From contig CAJUNE010000036.1 in assembly GCA_910587745.1 (NCBI GenBank), positions 1 to 11,692 on the forward strand: a DNA stretch of 11,692 nucleotides, written 5' to 3'. Shown piece by piece: positions 1-6,160 of this stretch. Below the pieces are notes generated by a model, which made no database searches, was not told the origin of the DNA, and saw nothing but the letters and a program-made list of their open reading frames with translations. This DNA comes from an uncultured Bacilli bacterium. GTDB lineage: Bacteria; Bacillota_I; Bacilli_A; RF39; UBA660. How positions within the stretch are numbered: the stretch's first letter is position 1; each line of letters starts with the position of its first letter. A program made the position numbers and the translations under genes.

Positions 1-1
1 T

Positions 2-39
2 AAAAAAGTAAACAGTTCTTTTTTTATCTGTCTACTTTT
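2..39 (-). terminator. Rho-independent terminator of the small-gene cluster
   Basis: Read on the minus strand, the arms at 28-39 and 4-15 pair over 12 bp with one G-U, around a 12-nt A-rich loop. They run into a T tract at 7-2. It lies 18 bp past the stop of the 75-aa gene, so it would end the leftward transcript carrying the small genes. The T tract partly overlaps the stem. Confidence 0.6.
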
Positions 40-56
40 ATTGTATCACTTCATTT

Positions 57-284
57 TTAGTTCTTCTGATTCTGTTGTTCCCACTCTCTGCGTAATATTT
101 TCTTGGCATGTTGTACTGCTTGATGGTCTGTTATTATATCTGACCAATGGCGAATGTACCTTGTCATTTCCTCGAATTGGTCGTCCCTCGTTAGACAAGA
201 CACTATCTCTAATGCTGCTTCTAACGATAAGTTGTGTGCTATCATTGTTCTTTTCAACTCTCTTAATGCTTCTGAAATTGCCAT
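57..284 (-). CDS. Small helical protein of unknown function, paralogue of the 886-1089 product
   Basis: This encodes a 75-aa soluble, probably all-helical protein that I do not recognise. The ATG at 284 is chosen because AAAGGTG lies 6 nt upstream at 291-297; the longer GTG start at 293 would fall inside that ribosome site. The C-terminal half (RYIRHWSDIITDHQ, then HAKKIL) matches the product of 886-1089 (DYIKRYKEILTDHQ, then MVKIL), so the two are clearly related. It starts 22 bp after the ParB-like ORF and precedes a terminator, so it is the last gene of a leftward cluster. GC over 61-240 is 41%, far above the roughly 20-27% of nearby genes, which suggests recent acquisition. Position next to a ParB/Srx-like domain would fit an immunity or antitoxin role, but that is speculation. 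Confidence 0.7.
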   Translation of the reverse strand: MAISEALRELKRTMIAHNLSLEAALEIVSCLTRDDQFEEMTRYIRHWSDIITDHQAVQHAKKILRREWEQQNQKN

Positions 285-306
285 TTTCTTCACCTTTTAT
301 AAATTT

Positions 307-537
307 TTAATTAGTTATATTATACTCTGTATTCGAAGTATTAGCAACATAATCCCCTATAAATTTTACAGGAACTTCTTTTAACACTATTTTTTGAGCA
401 ACTTCTAATCTATGATTGCCATTATTTATAACTATTGTACCATCTTCCCTTTTTATAAGTTCTATTGGGTGGGTCATACCATTTTGTCTTATATTATTTT
501 CTAAATCGTTTATTTGTTTTTGTTTTAAATCCATCAT
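307..537 (-). CDS. ParB/sulfiredoxin-like domain protein, probably the C-terminal part of a broken gene
   Basis: The ORF encodes 76 aa. Residues 3-60 match the ParB N-terminal/sulfiredoxin-like fold: a helix LKQKQINDLENNIRQNG, the strand HPIELIK, then the signature GNHRLEVAQKI followed by LKEVPVKFI. The GNHR block corresponds to the G-x-x-R nucleotide-binding loop of the family. Normal ParB domains carry one more strand and helix before this point; here that piece is in the previous frame, where it ends LPINN, and the text before the ATG in this frame reads FYAEK behind a stop. Joined, they read as a normal domain start, so a one-base loss near 552 is likely. ATGATG at 537 overlaps the TGA of the preceding ORF and has no clear ribosome site. 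It is too small to be a chromosomal ParB. It could be a phage or mobile-element protein or a toxin tip. Confidence 0.5.
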   Translation of the reverse strand: MMDLKQKQINDLENNIRQNGMTHPIELIKREDGTIVINNGNHRLEVAQKIVLKEVPVKFIGDYVANTSNTEYNITN

Positions 538-575
538 TTTTTCTGCATAGAATTATTAATAGGTAATGGTGCTAC

Positions 576-604
576 TTGATTTACAATGTCATTTATGGTA
601 TTAT
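576..604 (+). promoter_or_regulatory. Sigma-70-type promoter for the candidate ncRNA
   Basis: The -35 is TTGATT (576-581), the spacer is 17 bp, and the -10 is TATTAT (599-604). The same TTGATT box with the same spacing drives tRNA-Ala, tRNA-Arg and the 235-aa gene in this window. A 15-bp palindrome, TTATTACTGTAATAA (601-615), covers the end of the -10 and the expected start near 611 and could be an operator. Confidence 0.5.
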
Positions 605-673
605 TACTGTAATAAATCGGACTGATATTTTTAGGAATATCACTAGTAGTACTGCTACTAGAGTCTCGCATAG

Positions 674-738
674 GCAATTGGAGCCTATCCTTGACATCCG
701 ATTTTTCATTAAAGCTACTGACTTTACGCAATTGGAGC
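674..738 (+). repeat. Two copies of GCAATTGGAGC
   Basis: An 11-nt sequence occurs exactly at 674-684 and 728-738. Each copy is the loop and closing G-C pairs of a hairpin whose outer stem sequence differs (ATAGG/CCTAT in one, AC/GT in the other). Identical loops on different stems suggest selection on the loop rather than simple duplication. Confidence 0.7.
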
Positions 739-759
739 GTCGGGGCAGTAGCTTTTTTT
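711..759 (+). terminator. Rho-independent terminator of the candidate ncRNA
   Basis: A perfect 10-bp outer stem (711-720 with 746-755), containing a small inner hairpin, is followed by T7 at 753-759. The T tract exists only on the plus strand, which sets the direction. No plus-strand protein gene upstream needs it. Confidence 0.6.
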
Positions 760-885
760 ATTATGTCTTTATCAATATCATAAACAATATTATTCTTATT
801 TTTAATATTACTTTCCAGAGTGATATTAATATCTTTATTTCTTTAATTATTTTTTTAGCAGAAGGCAAATTAAAAGAACTATTAT

Positions 886-1089
886 CTAGTTCTTGTCCCA
901 TAATAAAATTTTTACCATATATTGTCTCATTTGATGGTCTGTTAAGATTTCCTTGTATCTCTTTATATAATCCAGTACCATTTTGGTATTTTCCTTCGTT
1001 TTCAATAATTCCATTACTCCCGTTATTGTTGAATCGTTCATTTTGCACTCTTTCAAAAGATGCATTATTTCCTTTTTCATTTTCTCCAT
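886..1089 (-). CDS. Small helical protein of unknown function, paralogue of the 57-284 product
   Basis: This encodes a 67-aa lysine-rich, probably helical soluble protein. It shares the YIKRYKEILTDHQ block and a following KIL with the 75-aa product of 57-284; outside this block identity is low. I chose the ATG at 1089, with AAGGA 11 nt upstream; the ATG at 1080 (preceded by GGAG) or a TTG at 1110 are also possible. It lies 36 bp past the reductase stop with no terminator between, so readthrough from the phosphoketolase operon is possible, although a TATAAT sits in the gap. Its composition (about 25% GC) matches the host, unlike the other copy. Overlapping frames are shadows: the homology to the other copy fixes this frame. 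Function unknown. Confidence 0.65.
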   Translation of the reverse strand: MEKMKKEIMHLLKECKMNDSTITGVMELLKTKENTKMVLDYIKRYKEILTDHQMRQYMVKILLWDKN

Positions 1090-1114
1090 AAGAATTAATT
1101 TCCTTTTCAAGCAA

Positions 1115-1120
1115 ATTATA
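1115..1120 (-). promoter_or_regulatory. Possible -10 box for the small-gene cluster
   Basis: A perfect TATAAT on the minus strand lies between the reductase stop and the 67-aa gene. The hexamer 17 bp upstream (1138-1143, TTAAAA) is a poor -35, so the promoter is tentative. Confidence 0.35.
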
Positions 1121-1125
1121 CCTTA

Positions 1126-2253
1126 TTAAATATCTAATTTTAAAACAATATCGCTTTCTGGATAAGTTATACAAGGATGAAAATAATCATTTTCGCTTAA
1201 AGCTTTAGGTTGTACTCCTCCAACCATTTTAATTTTCCCATCAATTAAAATACTTCTGCAAAAACCACATTCACCTACTCGACATAATGAAGGTGCTTCT
1301 ATCCCTGCTTTTTCCATAGATACTAATAACGTTTCATTACTTTTACATTCTATAGCTTTAACTTCCCCTTTAGTTAAAATTCTAAGTTTATATGTTTTAA
1401 CCTCATTAGGTTTATAATCACTAAAGAAATTTTCATAATGAACACATTTTCTAGGAATATTAAAATATAATAATATTTCATTCATCGCTTTATATACTGC
1501 TTTAGGTCCACACATTAAAACTGTATTAAACTCTTTAATATATGGTTCAAGCATTTCTTTATTTAAGTGTCCATTTAAATAGCCTTCTTTTTCTTCTCTT
1601 GTTAGGGTAATAACAAATTTAACTCTTTTAGATTTTCTATTAAATTCTTCAATTTCTCTTTTAAATATAATATCATCATAAGTTCGAACACTATATAAAA
1701 CAGTCAAATTGCAATCTTCTATTCCTTCTTCTATTGCTTTTGCTAAAGAAATAAAAGGCGTTATACCACTACCACCAGCAATTCCAATAACATTTTCTTC
1801 ATCACGTACTTTTAAATATCCAAAATCACCTGCTGGTTTACTTACTCTGAGTTCTTCACCAACTTTTACTTCATCTAACATATAATTACTTACTAATCCA
1901 TTTTCGACTCTTTTAATTGTAATACGATAATATCCTTTTAAGGCTTCACTTGGACTAGATGATAAAGAATAGGCTCTTGTTGTAACTATATCATTTATTG
2001 TAAGTTTTATACTAATATATTGTCCTGCTTTAAAAGGTTCTAATCCATTAACTCCTTTATTTTTATTAGGAGCTAAAACAAAAGATTTAACATCAGGTGC
2101 TTCATCATATATTTCTTTAACAATAACATCACGAAATTCACTTACTTCATTTACCATCATATCTATATTAGTTTTAGGTAAACTTTTACTTGAGTAATCC
2201 TTTATAATATCTTTTCTAATATTTCTAACTTTTTCTACACTATTCTCCATCAT
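1126..2253 (-). CDS. FAD/NAD(P)H oxidoreductase with C-terminal [2Fe-2S] ferredoxin domain
   Basis: This 375-aa soluble electron-transfer flavoprotein has the order FNR-like FAD domain, NAD(P) domain, plant-type ferredoxin, as in Hcr, phenol-hydroxylase-reductase-type and flavohaemoprotein-reductase-like proteins. Visible motifs are RAYS at 93-96 (FAD), GIAGGSGITP at 157-166 (NAD(P)), CGP at 248-250, and Cys 324, 329, 332 and 361, spaced C-x4-C-x2-C-x28-C to hold the cluster. About 45 N-terminal residues precede the FAD barrel and match nothing I know. The family moves electrons from NAD(P)H through FAD to the cluster and on to a partner; the partner here is unknown. Start: GAGG (2257-2260) lies just before an ATGATG pair at 2253/2250; the longer TTG start at 2268 would cover that ribosome site. 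The gene overlaps its upstream neighbour by 14 bp, so the two are translationally coupled. Confidence 0.9.
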   Translation of the reverse strand: MMENSVEKVRNIRKDIIKDYSSKSLPKTNIDMMVNEVSEFRDVIVKEIYDEAPDVKSFVLAPNKNKGVNGLEPFKAGQYISIKLTINDIVTTRAYSLSSSPSEALKGYYRITIKRVENGLVSNYMLDEVKVGEELRVSKPAGDFGYLKVRDEENVIGIAGGSGITPFISLAKAIEEGIEDCNLTVLYSVRTYDDIIFKREIEEFNRKSKRVKFVITLTREEKEGYLNGHLNKEMLEPYIKEFNTVLMCGPKAVYKAMNEILLYFNIPRKCVHYENFFSDYKPNEVKTYKLRILTKGEVKAIECKSNETLLVSMEKAGIEAPSLCRVGECGFCRSILIDGKIKMVGGVQPKALSENDYFHPCITYPESDIVLKLDI

Positions 2254-3730
2254 TAACCTCACTTTCAAGTATCTTAGAAGCTACAAAATAACCACTATAA
2301 ATAGCATTATGAACACCTGCTCCAAAAATACTAGAACCTCCAACAAAATGAATATTATCTATTTTTTCATCTTCATAAGATATAAGTCTATGAATCGCAT
2401 TATCATAACTCTTACGCATATAACCCATAATACTACCATTAGGTGTACCCGTATAATTAGCTAAATTTAATGGTGTAATTACTTCTATTTCTTCAATAAA
2501 TTCTTTAATATCTATATTAAAAGTATTTTCAAATTGTTCAATTAAATCATTAGCAATTTTCTCTTTTATATCTATATGATTATCATATCTAAGTTTCTCT
2601 AAAGCATCATCAAAATAAGTTGTTTTCAAAACTAAAATAGTTGTATTTTTAGGACTAGCAAATTCATTAACTACATTTGGTACTACGGCATCAATTGTTC
2701 CATGATATAAATTAGCCATATTTTTTATAACTGCTGTACTATATAAATTTTGGAACTGATAATAATGATAATATTTTAGTCCTAATGAACTACAATCTTT
2801 ATTTAATCCTAAATATACCATAACTCCATTAGGCGCTAAAGTTCTAGCATTTTCTAAACGATTTACATCTTTATCTTCTAATTTTATTAAATTAGTATAA
2901 GCATATCTTTTCGAAACATTACAAATGACTTCTCTACATTTATACTCTTTGCCATCACTAGTTTTAACAATTTTATTTGATAGGCCATTATCAGCTATTT
3001 CTACAACTTTAGAATGATAATATATTTTACCACCTAAATCTTGATAACGATTAATCATTTTTAAAGCCATATCAATATTTTTATTTTTTAAAATTGCTCT
3101 TTTTTTAAAAACTAATCTATACATAAATACAGCAAAATCAATAAAAGATAATTTATCAAGTGGACTTCCGAGATAAACCCACATAAAACATAAACGATAA
3201 ATAGTTTCTCTAGGCATTTTTAAATCTGTTAAGGCATCAATAACTGTACTATCTAAATATTTTAAAAATTTAGGATAATCACTTAAATCTTCATGACCTT
3301 TTTTTAAAGCTTCTACTGCTTCATTAATCTCTTTAATAACTCGTAAGAACTCTTTTAAAGAATCAGCCGAACCACTTTTTAACTTTTCTAATTCTACAAA
3401 AAACTCATCAATATTACCTTTTACTCTAAAATCATCACCAGTACTTAAATCTTTTACTCTGGCATTAAAAGGAACTAATTCTGTTTCAATATCAATATTA
3501 TAATCACTAAAAAGTTTTCTAATATCACCTTTTTTATCTAAAGAACCATAATCATATAAATCATATAAGCTTAAATCAAATTCAAAGCGTCCTTTTTTAA
3601 ATGTTGTAACACAACCTCCAGGCAAACTATTTTTTTCTAAAATAAGTACTTTTTTATGATTATTAGCAAGCTCTAAACCGGCGGCCATACCACCCATTCC
3701 TGCTCCTATAATAATATAATCGTAAGTCAT
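2240..3730 (-). CDS. Phytoene desaturase/carotenoid isomerase-like FAD oxidoreductase
   Basis: This encodes 496 aa. The N-terminus shows a dinucleotide-binding fold with GAGMGG at 9-14 and the ribose-binding Glu32, followed by PGGC at 37-40, the usual CrtI/CrtISO/retinol-saturase arrangement. The C-terminus has the matching FAD motif, FVGGSSIFGAGVHNA, typical of this superfamily. Length fits (490-510 aa). The family desaturates, isomerises or saturates polyene lipids, but no phytoene synthase or other carotenoid gene is present in the window, and family members of this branch in fermentative Bacillota have no assigned substrate. The ATG at 3730 is preferred: AGGAAGG ends 8 nt before it, and the start lies 1 bp after the phosphoketolase stop. 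A GTG at 3748 would overlap the ribosome site. It is the middle gene of a coupled operon. Confidence 0.88.
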   Translation of the reverse strand: MTYDYIIIGAGMGGMAAGLELANNHKKVLILEKNSLPGGCVTTFKKGRFEFDLSLYDLYDYGSLDKKGDIRKLFSDYNIDIETELVPFNARVKDLSTGDDFRVKGNIDEFFVELEKLKSGSADSLKEFLRVIKEINEAVEALKKGHEDLSDYPKFLKYLDSTVIDALTDLKMPRETIYRLCFMWVYLGSPLDKLSFIDFAVFMYRLVFKKRAILKNKNIDMALKMINRYQDLGGKIYYHSKVVEIADNGLSNKIVKTSDGKEYKCREVICNVSKRYAYTNLIKLEDKDVNRLENARTLAPNGVMVYLGLNKDCSSLGLKYYHYYQFQNLYSTAVIKNMANLYHGTIDAVVPNVVNEFASPKNTTILVLKTTYFDDALEKLRYDNHIDIKEKIANDLIEQFENTFNIDIKEFIEEIEVITPLNLANYTGTPNGSIMGYMRKSYDNAIHRLISYEDEKIDNIHFVGGSSIFGAGVHNAIYSGYFVASKILESEVNDGE

Positions 3731-3731
3731 T

Positions 3732-6083
3732 TTATACACCTTCCTCACTTAAAGTAAATTCTGTTATTTCTGGCATATCAATACCATTCTCTTTTATATA
3801 TTTAACATGTTTATCAAGCATTTCTCTTGCATATTCTTGTAACTTTCTTGCATTTTTATCATCATAATCAGAGTATTTCAAAGCCATTAAAACTAAACTA
3901 TATCTATCAATTCCATTTAAAACTCTCATATCAAATGGTGTTGTAATAGCGCCTTCTTCTTTATATCCTCTTACGTGTAAATTATTATTTACTCTTTTAT
4001 AAGTAAGTTCATGAATTAAATTAGGATAGCCATGAAAAGCAAAAATTATTGGTTTATCTATTGTAAATAGTTCGTCATATTCTTTATCTGTTAATCCATG
4101 TGGATGTTCTTCATGACTAACAAGTTTCATTAAATCTATAACATTAACTACTCTAACCTTTATATTAGGAATAAATTTTCTTAAAAGTTCACTGGCGGCG
4201 ATAACTTCTAAATTAGGAGTATCTCCAGCACTAGCTAAAACTACATCGGGATTACCCTTATCATTACTAGCAAAAGGCAAAACACCAATTCCTTTAGTAC
4301 AATGTTTTATCGCTTCTTCTTTATTTAACCATTGTAATGATGGATGTTTACTAGCTACAATAACATTTACATAATTTTTTGTTTTTATAACATGATCAAA
4401 ACATGATATTAATGTATTAGCATCTATTGGTAAATAAATTCTCACTAACTCCGGTTTTTTTGTAACTAAATGATTTAAAAATCCTGGGTCTTGATGTGTA
4501 TATCCATTATGGTCTTGTTGCCATACATGACTCGTAAGAATAATATTTAAACTAGCTATATCTTTACGCCATGGAAGCTCTTTAGAAATCTTAAGCCATT
4601 TAGCATGTTGACTAACCATTGAATCTATTACTCTACTAAATGCTTCATATGTATGAATAAACCCATGTCTTCCCGTTAAAAGATAACCCTCGAGCATTCC
4701 TTCTAAAGCATGCTCTGATAAAATACTATCAATTACTGCTCCATCACTATTTAAGAATTCATCACCCTCTATAGTTTCCCCATTCCATTTTCTATTAGTA
4801 GCTAGAAATACATGATTTAAACGATTAGATAAAGCTTCATCAGGACCAAATATTTTAAAATTATCCGAATTATTTTTTACTACATCCCGAATAAAATTAC
4901 CTAGTTCCATCATATCACTTTTTTTAGTAATTCCAGGATTTATTTCTAACATATAATCTTTAAAATCTGGTACTTCTAATTCTTTTAATAATTCTCCTCC
5001 GTTCGCATGAGGATTCATACCCATTGGATTTTCTGGAATTAAATCTTGTAAACCTCTTTTTAAAGTTCCATTACTATCAAATAATTCCCAAGGCCTATAA
5101 CTTTTAAGCCATTCTTCTAAAATATCCAAATTCATACTATGCTCCTTATCAACTTGTGCTGGAACTTGATGAGCTCTAAAAGTACCTTCAATAACTTTTT
5201 CATCAACTAATTTAGGACCAGTCCAACCTTTAGGTGTTTTTAAAATTATCATAGGCCACATAGGTCTTGAACTATCATCATTATTTTTAGCCTTTTCTTT
5301 AATTTCTTTAATTCTTTTAACAATAGTCTCTAAAGCATAAGCCATATCTTCATGTATTTGCGCATCATTTTTATACTCCACAAAATAAGGTTCATAACCC
5401 ATACCTTTAAAATACATTGTTAGCTCATCTTTACTAATTCTTGCTAAAATAGTTGGATTAGCAATTTTATAACCATTTAAATGAAGTATTGGTAAAACAA
5501 CCCCATCATTTTTAGGATTTAAAAATTTATTTAATTGCCAACTAGCTGCTAGAGGTCCCGTTTCTGCTTCCCCATCACCTATTACACAAGCTGCCCATAA
5601 ATCCGGATTATCTAAAACAGCTCCATAAGCATGTGCAAGACTATAACCAAGTTCTCCACCTTCATTAATACTTCCTGGCATTTCTGGTGCCACATGACTA
5701 GAAGTACCACCTGGAAAACTAAATTGTTTAAAAAGCTTTTTCAAACCATATTCATCATATGAAACTTCTGGATAAACCTTACTATAAGTTCCCTCTAAAT
5801 AAATATTAGAATAAAAAGCTCCTCCACCATGTCCTGGCCCACTTAAATAAATCATATTTAAATTATGCTCTTTGATAATTCGGTTTAAATGAACATAAAC
5901 AAAGTTTTGTCCTGGCGTTGTTCCCCAATGACCTACTAGTTTAGATTTTATATGTTCTAACTTTAAAGGTTCCTTAAGAAGCGGATTATCTTTTAAATAT
6001 AATTCACAAGCTGCCAAATAATTAGCTGCTCTAAAATATGCATTAATTTTTTCTAATTCTTCTGCCTTTAATATTCTTTCCAT
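3732..6083 (-). CDS. xfp: Xylulose-5-phosphate/fructose-6-phosphate phosphoketolase
   Basis: This 783-aa cytosolic thiamine-diphosphate enzyme splits xylulose-5-P (and often fructose-6-P) with phosphate into acetyl-P plus glyceraldehyde-3-P (or erythrose-4-P), feeding acetate and ATP formation. Signature blocks are present: GHWGTTPGQ (51-59), GPGHGGGA (82-89), PGGTSSHVAPEMPGS (124-138), the ThDP motif IGDGEAETGP (168-177), HLNGYKIANP (201-210), and later FGPDEALSNR and EAFSRVIDSM. Length is close to the lactobacillar enzymes (about 790). The ATG at 6083 has only a weak ribosome site (AGAGTGA). It is the first gene of a three-gene operon, with an extended -10 at 6109-6117 and an upstream terminator isolating it. 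All 12 or so Trp codons are TGG, which argues against TGA coding for Trp. Whether the enzyme accepts both sugars cannot be told. Confidence 0.97.
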   Translation of the reverse strand: MERILKAEELEKINAYFRAANYLAACELYLKDNPLLKEPLKLEHIKSKLVGHWGTTPGQNFVYVHLNRIIKEHNLNMIYLSGPGHGGGAFYSNIYLEGTYSKVYPEVSYDEYGLKKLFKQFSFPGGTSSHVAPEMPGSINEGGELGYSLAHAYGAVLDNPDLWAACVIGDGEAETGPLAASWQLNKFLNPKNDGVVLPILHLNGYKIANPTILARISKDELTMYFKGMGYEPYFVEYKNDAQIHEDMAYALETIVKRIKEIKEKAKNNDDSSRPMWPMIILKTPKGWTGPKLVDEKVIEGTFRAHQVPAQVDKEHSMNLDILEEWLKSYRPWELFDSNGTLKRGLQDLIPENPMGMNPHANGGELLKELEVPDFKDYMLEINPGITKKSDMMELGNFIRDVVKNNSDNFKIFGPDEALSNRLNHVFLATNRKWNGETIEGDEFLNSDGAVIDSILSEHALEGMLEGYLLTGRHGFIHTYEAFSRVIDSMVSQHAKWLKISKELPWRKDIASLNIILTSHVWQQDHNGYTHQDPGFLNHLVTKKPELVRIYLPIDANTLISCFDHVIKTKNYVNVIVASKHPSLQWLNKEEAIKHCTKGIGVLPFASNDKGNPDVVLASAGDTPNLEVIAASELLRKFIPNIKVRVVNVIDLMKLVSHEEHPHGLTDKEYDELFTIDKPIIFAFHGYPNLIHELTYKRVNNNLHVRGYKEEGAITTPFDMRVLNGIDRYSLVLMALKYSDYDDKNARKLQEYAREMLDKHVKYIKENGIDMPEITEFTLSEEGV

Positions 6084-6108
6084 TTAATATCACTCTACCC
6101 TATTATTT

Positions 6109-6117
6109 ATTATAACA
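6109..6117 (-). promoter_or_regulatory. Extended -10 promoter of the phosphoketolase operon
   Basis: TGTTATAAT on the minus strand is a consensus TATAAT (6114-6109) with the TGn extension. The -35 position has no good match, as is common for extended -10 promoters. Transcription would start about 18 nt before the ATG at 6083, leaving no room for a leader riboswitch. Confidence 0.55.
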
Positions 6118-6125
6118 AAATACAT

Positions 6126-6156
6126 AAAAAAAAGCCATATAAAGAATGACTTTTTT
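6126..6156 (-). terminator. Terminator after the Ppx/GppA-like gene, possibly bidirectional
   Basis: An 8-bp stem (6131-6138 with 6146-6153, one G-U on the minus strand) and a 7-nt loop have T-rich tails on both strands. It lies between the Ppx-like stop and the phosphoketolase promoter, separating the two units. Confidence 0.8.
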
Positions 6157-6160
6157 AAAT

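Larger units (their letters stand above)
611..759 (+). ncRNA. Candidate structured non-coding RNA, about 150 nt, antisense to the ParB-like pseudogene
   Basis: Perfect stems follow each other: TGATATT/AATATCA (623-629/636-642), CTAGTAG/CTACTAG (643-649/655-661, stacked directly on the first), ATAGGC/GCCTAT (670-675/683-688), and AAAGCTACTG/CAGTAGCTTT (711-720/746-755) enclosing ACGC/GCGT (726-729/737-740). The third hairpin and the inner one have the identical 7-nt loop AATTGGA. The transcript would end in T7 at 753-759. GC of 661-750 is 47% in an AT-rich setting, as expected for structured RNA. No known RNA family is recognised. The loops carry GGA, the core of CsrA/RsmE sites, and a self-complementary AATT that could allow loop-loop contact; both are only suggestions. 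The stems could instead be a palindromic element inserted in a gene. Confidence 0.45.
534..901 (-). pseudogene. Upstream fragments of the ParB-like gene, split by two apparent frameshifts
   Basis: An ATG at 901 overlaps the end of the 67-aa gene by 16 bp and opens a frame reading MGQELDNSSFNLPSAKKIIK. Stepping back one base at 842 gives the frame RNKDINITLESN, which stays open to 534 (about 102 codons) and ends LPINNSMQKK. A second step back at 552 leads into the ParB-like domain. Both breaks have the same sense, a missing base. The middle frame is low-complexity (Asn, Ser, Lys rich), as in a disordered linker. The longest standard reading begins at TTG 731 and gives 65 aa. Alternatives are that the 534-731 ORF is a real tiny gene, or that most of it is only the shadow of the antisense RNA proposed at 611-759. 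Coding status is uncertain. Confidence 0.4.

Noticed and set aside
41..384. Two plus-strand ORFs of 89 and 76 aa
   Set aside because: Both are antisense to the 75-aa gene and the ParB-like ORF, hydrophobic by complement, and lack ribosome sites.
307..537. Chromosome-partitioning ParB
   Set aside because: The ORF has only 76 aa, with no HTH or C-terminal dimerisation domain and no parA nearby.
600..760. CRISPR array or tracrRNA
   Set aside because: Only two short 11-nt copies with no spacer regularity, and no cas gene in the window.
576..1091. A 171-aa plus-strand ORF, Phe/Ile rich
   Set aside because: It is antisense to the 67-aa gene, whose frame is fixed by its paralogue, and runs through the terminator hairpin at 711-759. 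Its composition is that of an antisense shadow.
761..1174. A 137-aa minus-strand ORF
   Set aside because: It overlaps both the reductase end and the 67-aa gene in another frame and has no ribosome site. Only its segment from ATG 901 to about 842 may be coding, and that is included in the pseudogene entry.
2240..3748. Carotenoid biosynthesis locus
   Set aside because: Only a CrtI/CrtISO-like oxidoreductase is present. There is no phytoene or squalene synthase, and its operon partners are phosphoketolase and a reductase, so a pigment pathway is not supported.
6084..6108. Riboswitch in the phosphoketolase leader
   Set aside because: The predicted leader is about 18 nt, too short for any aptamer.
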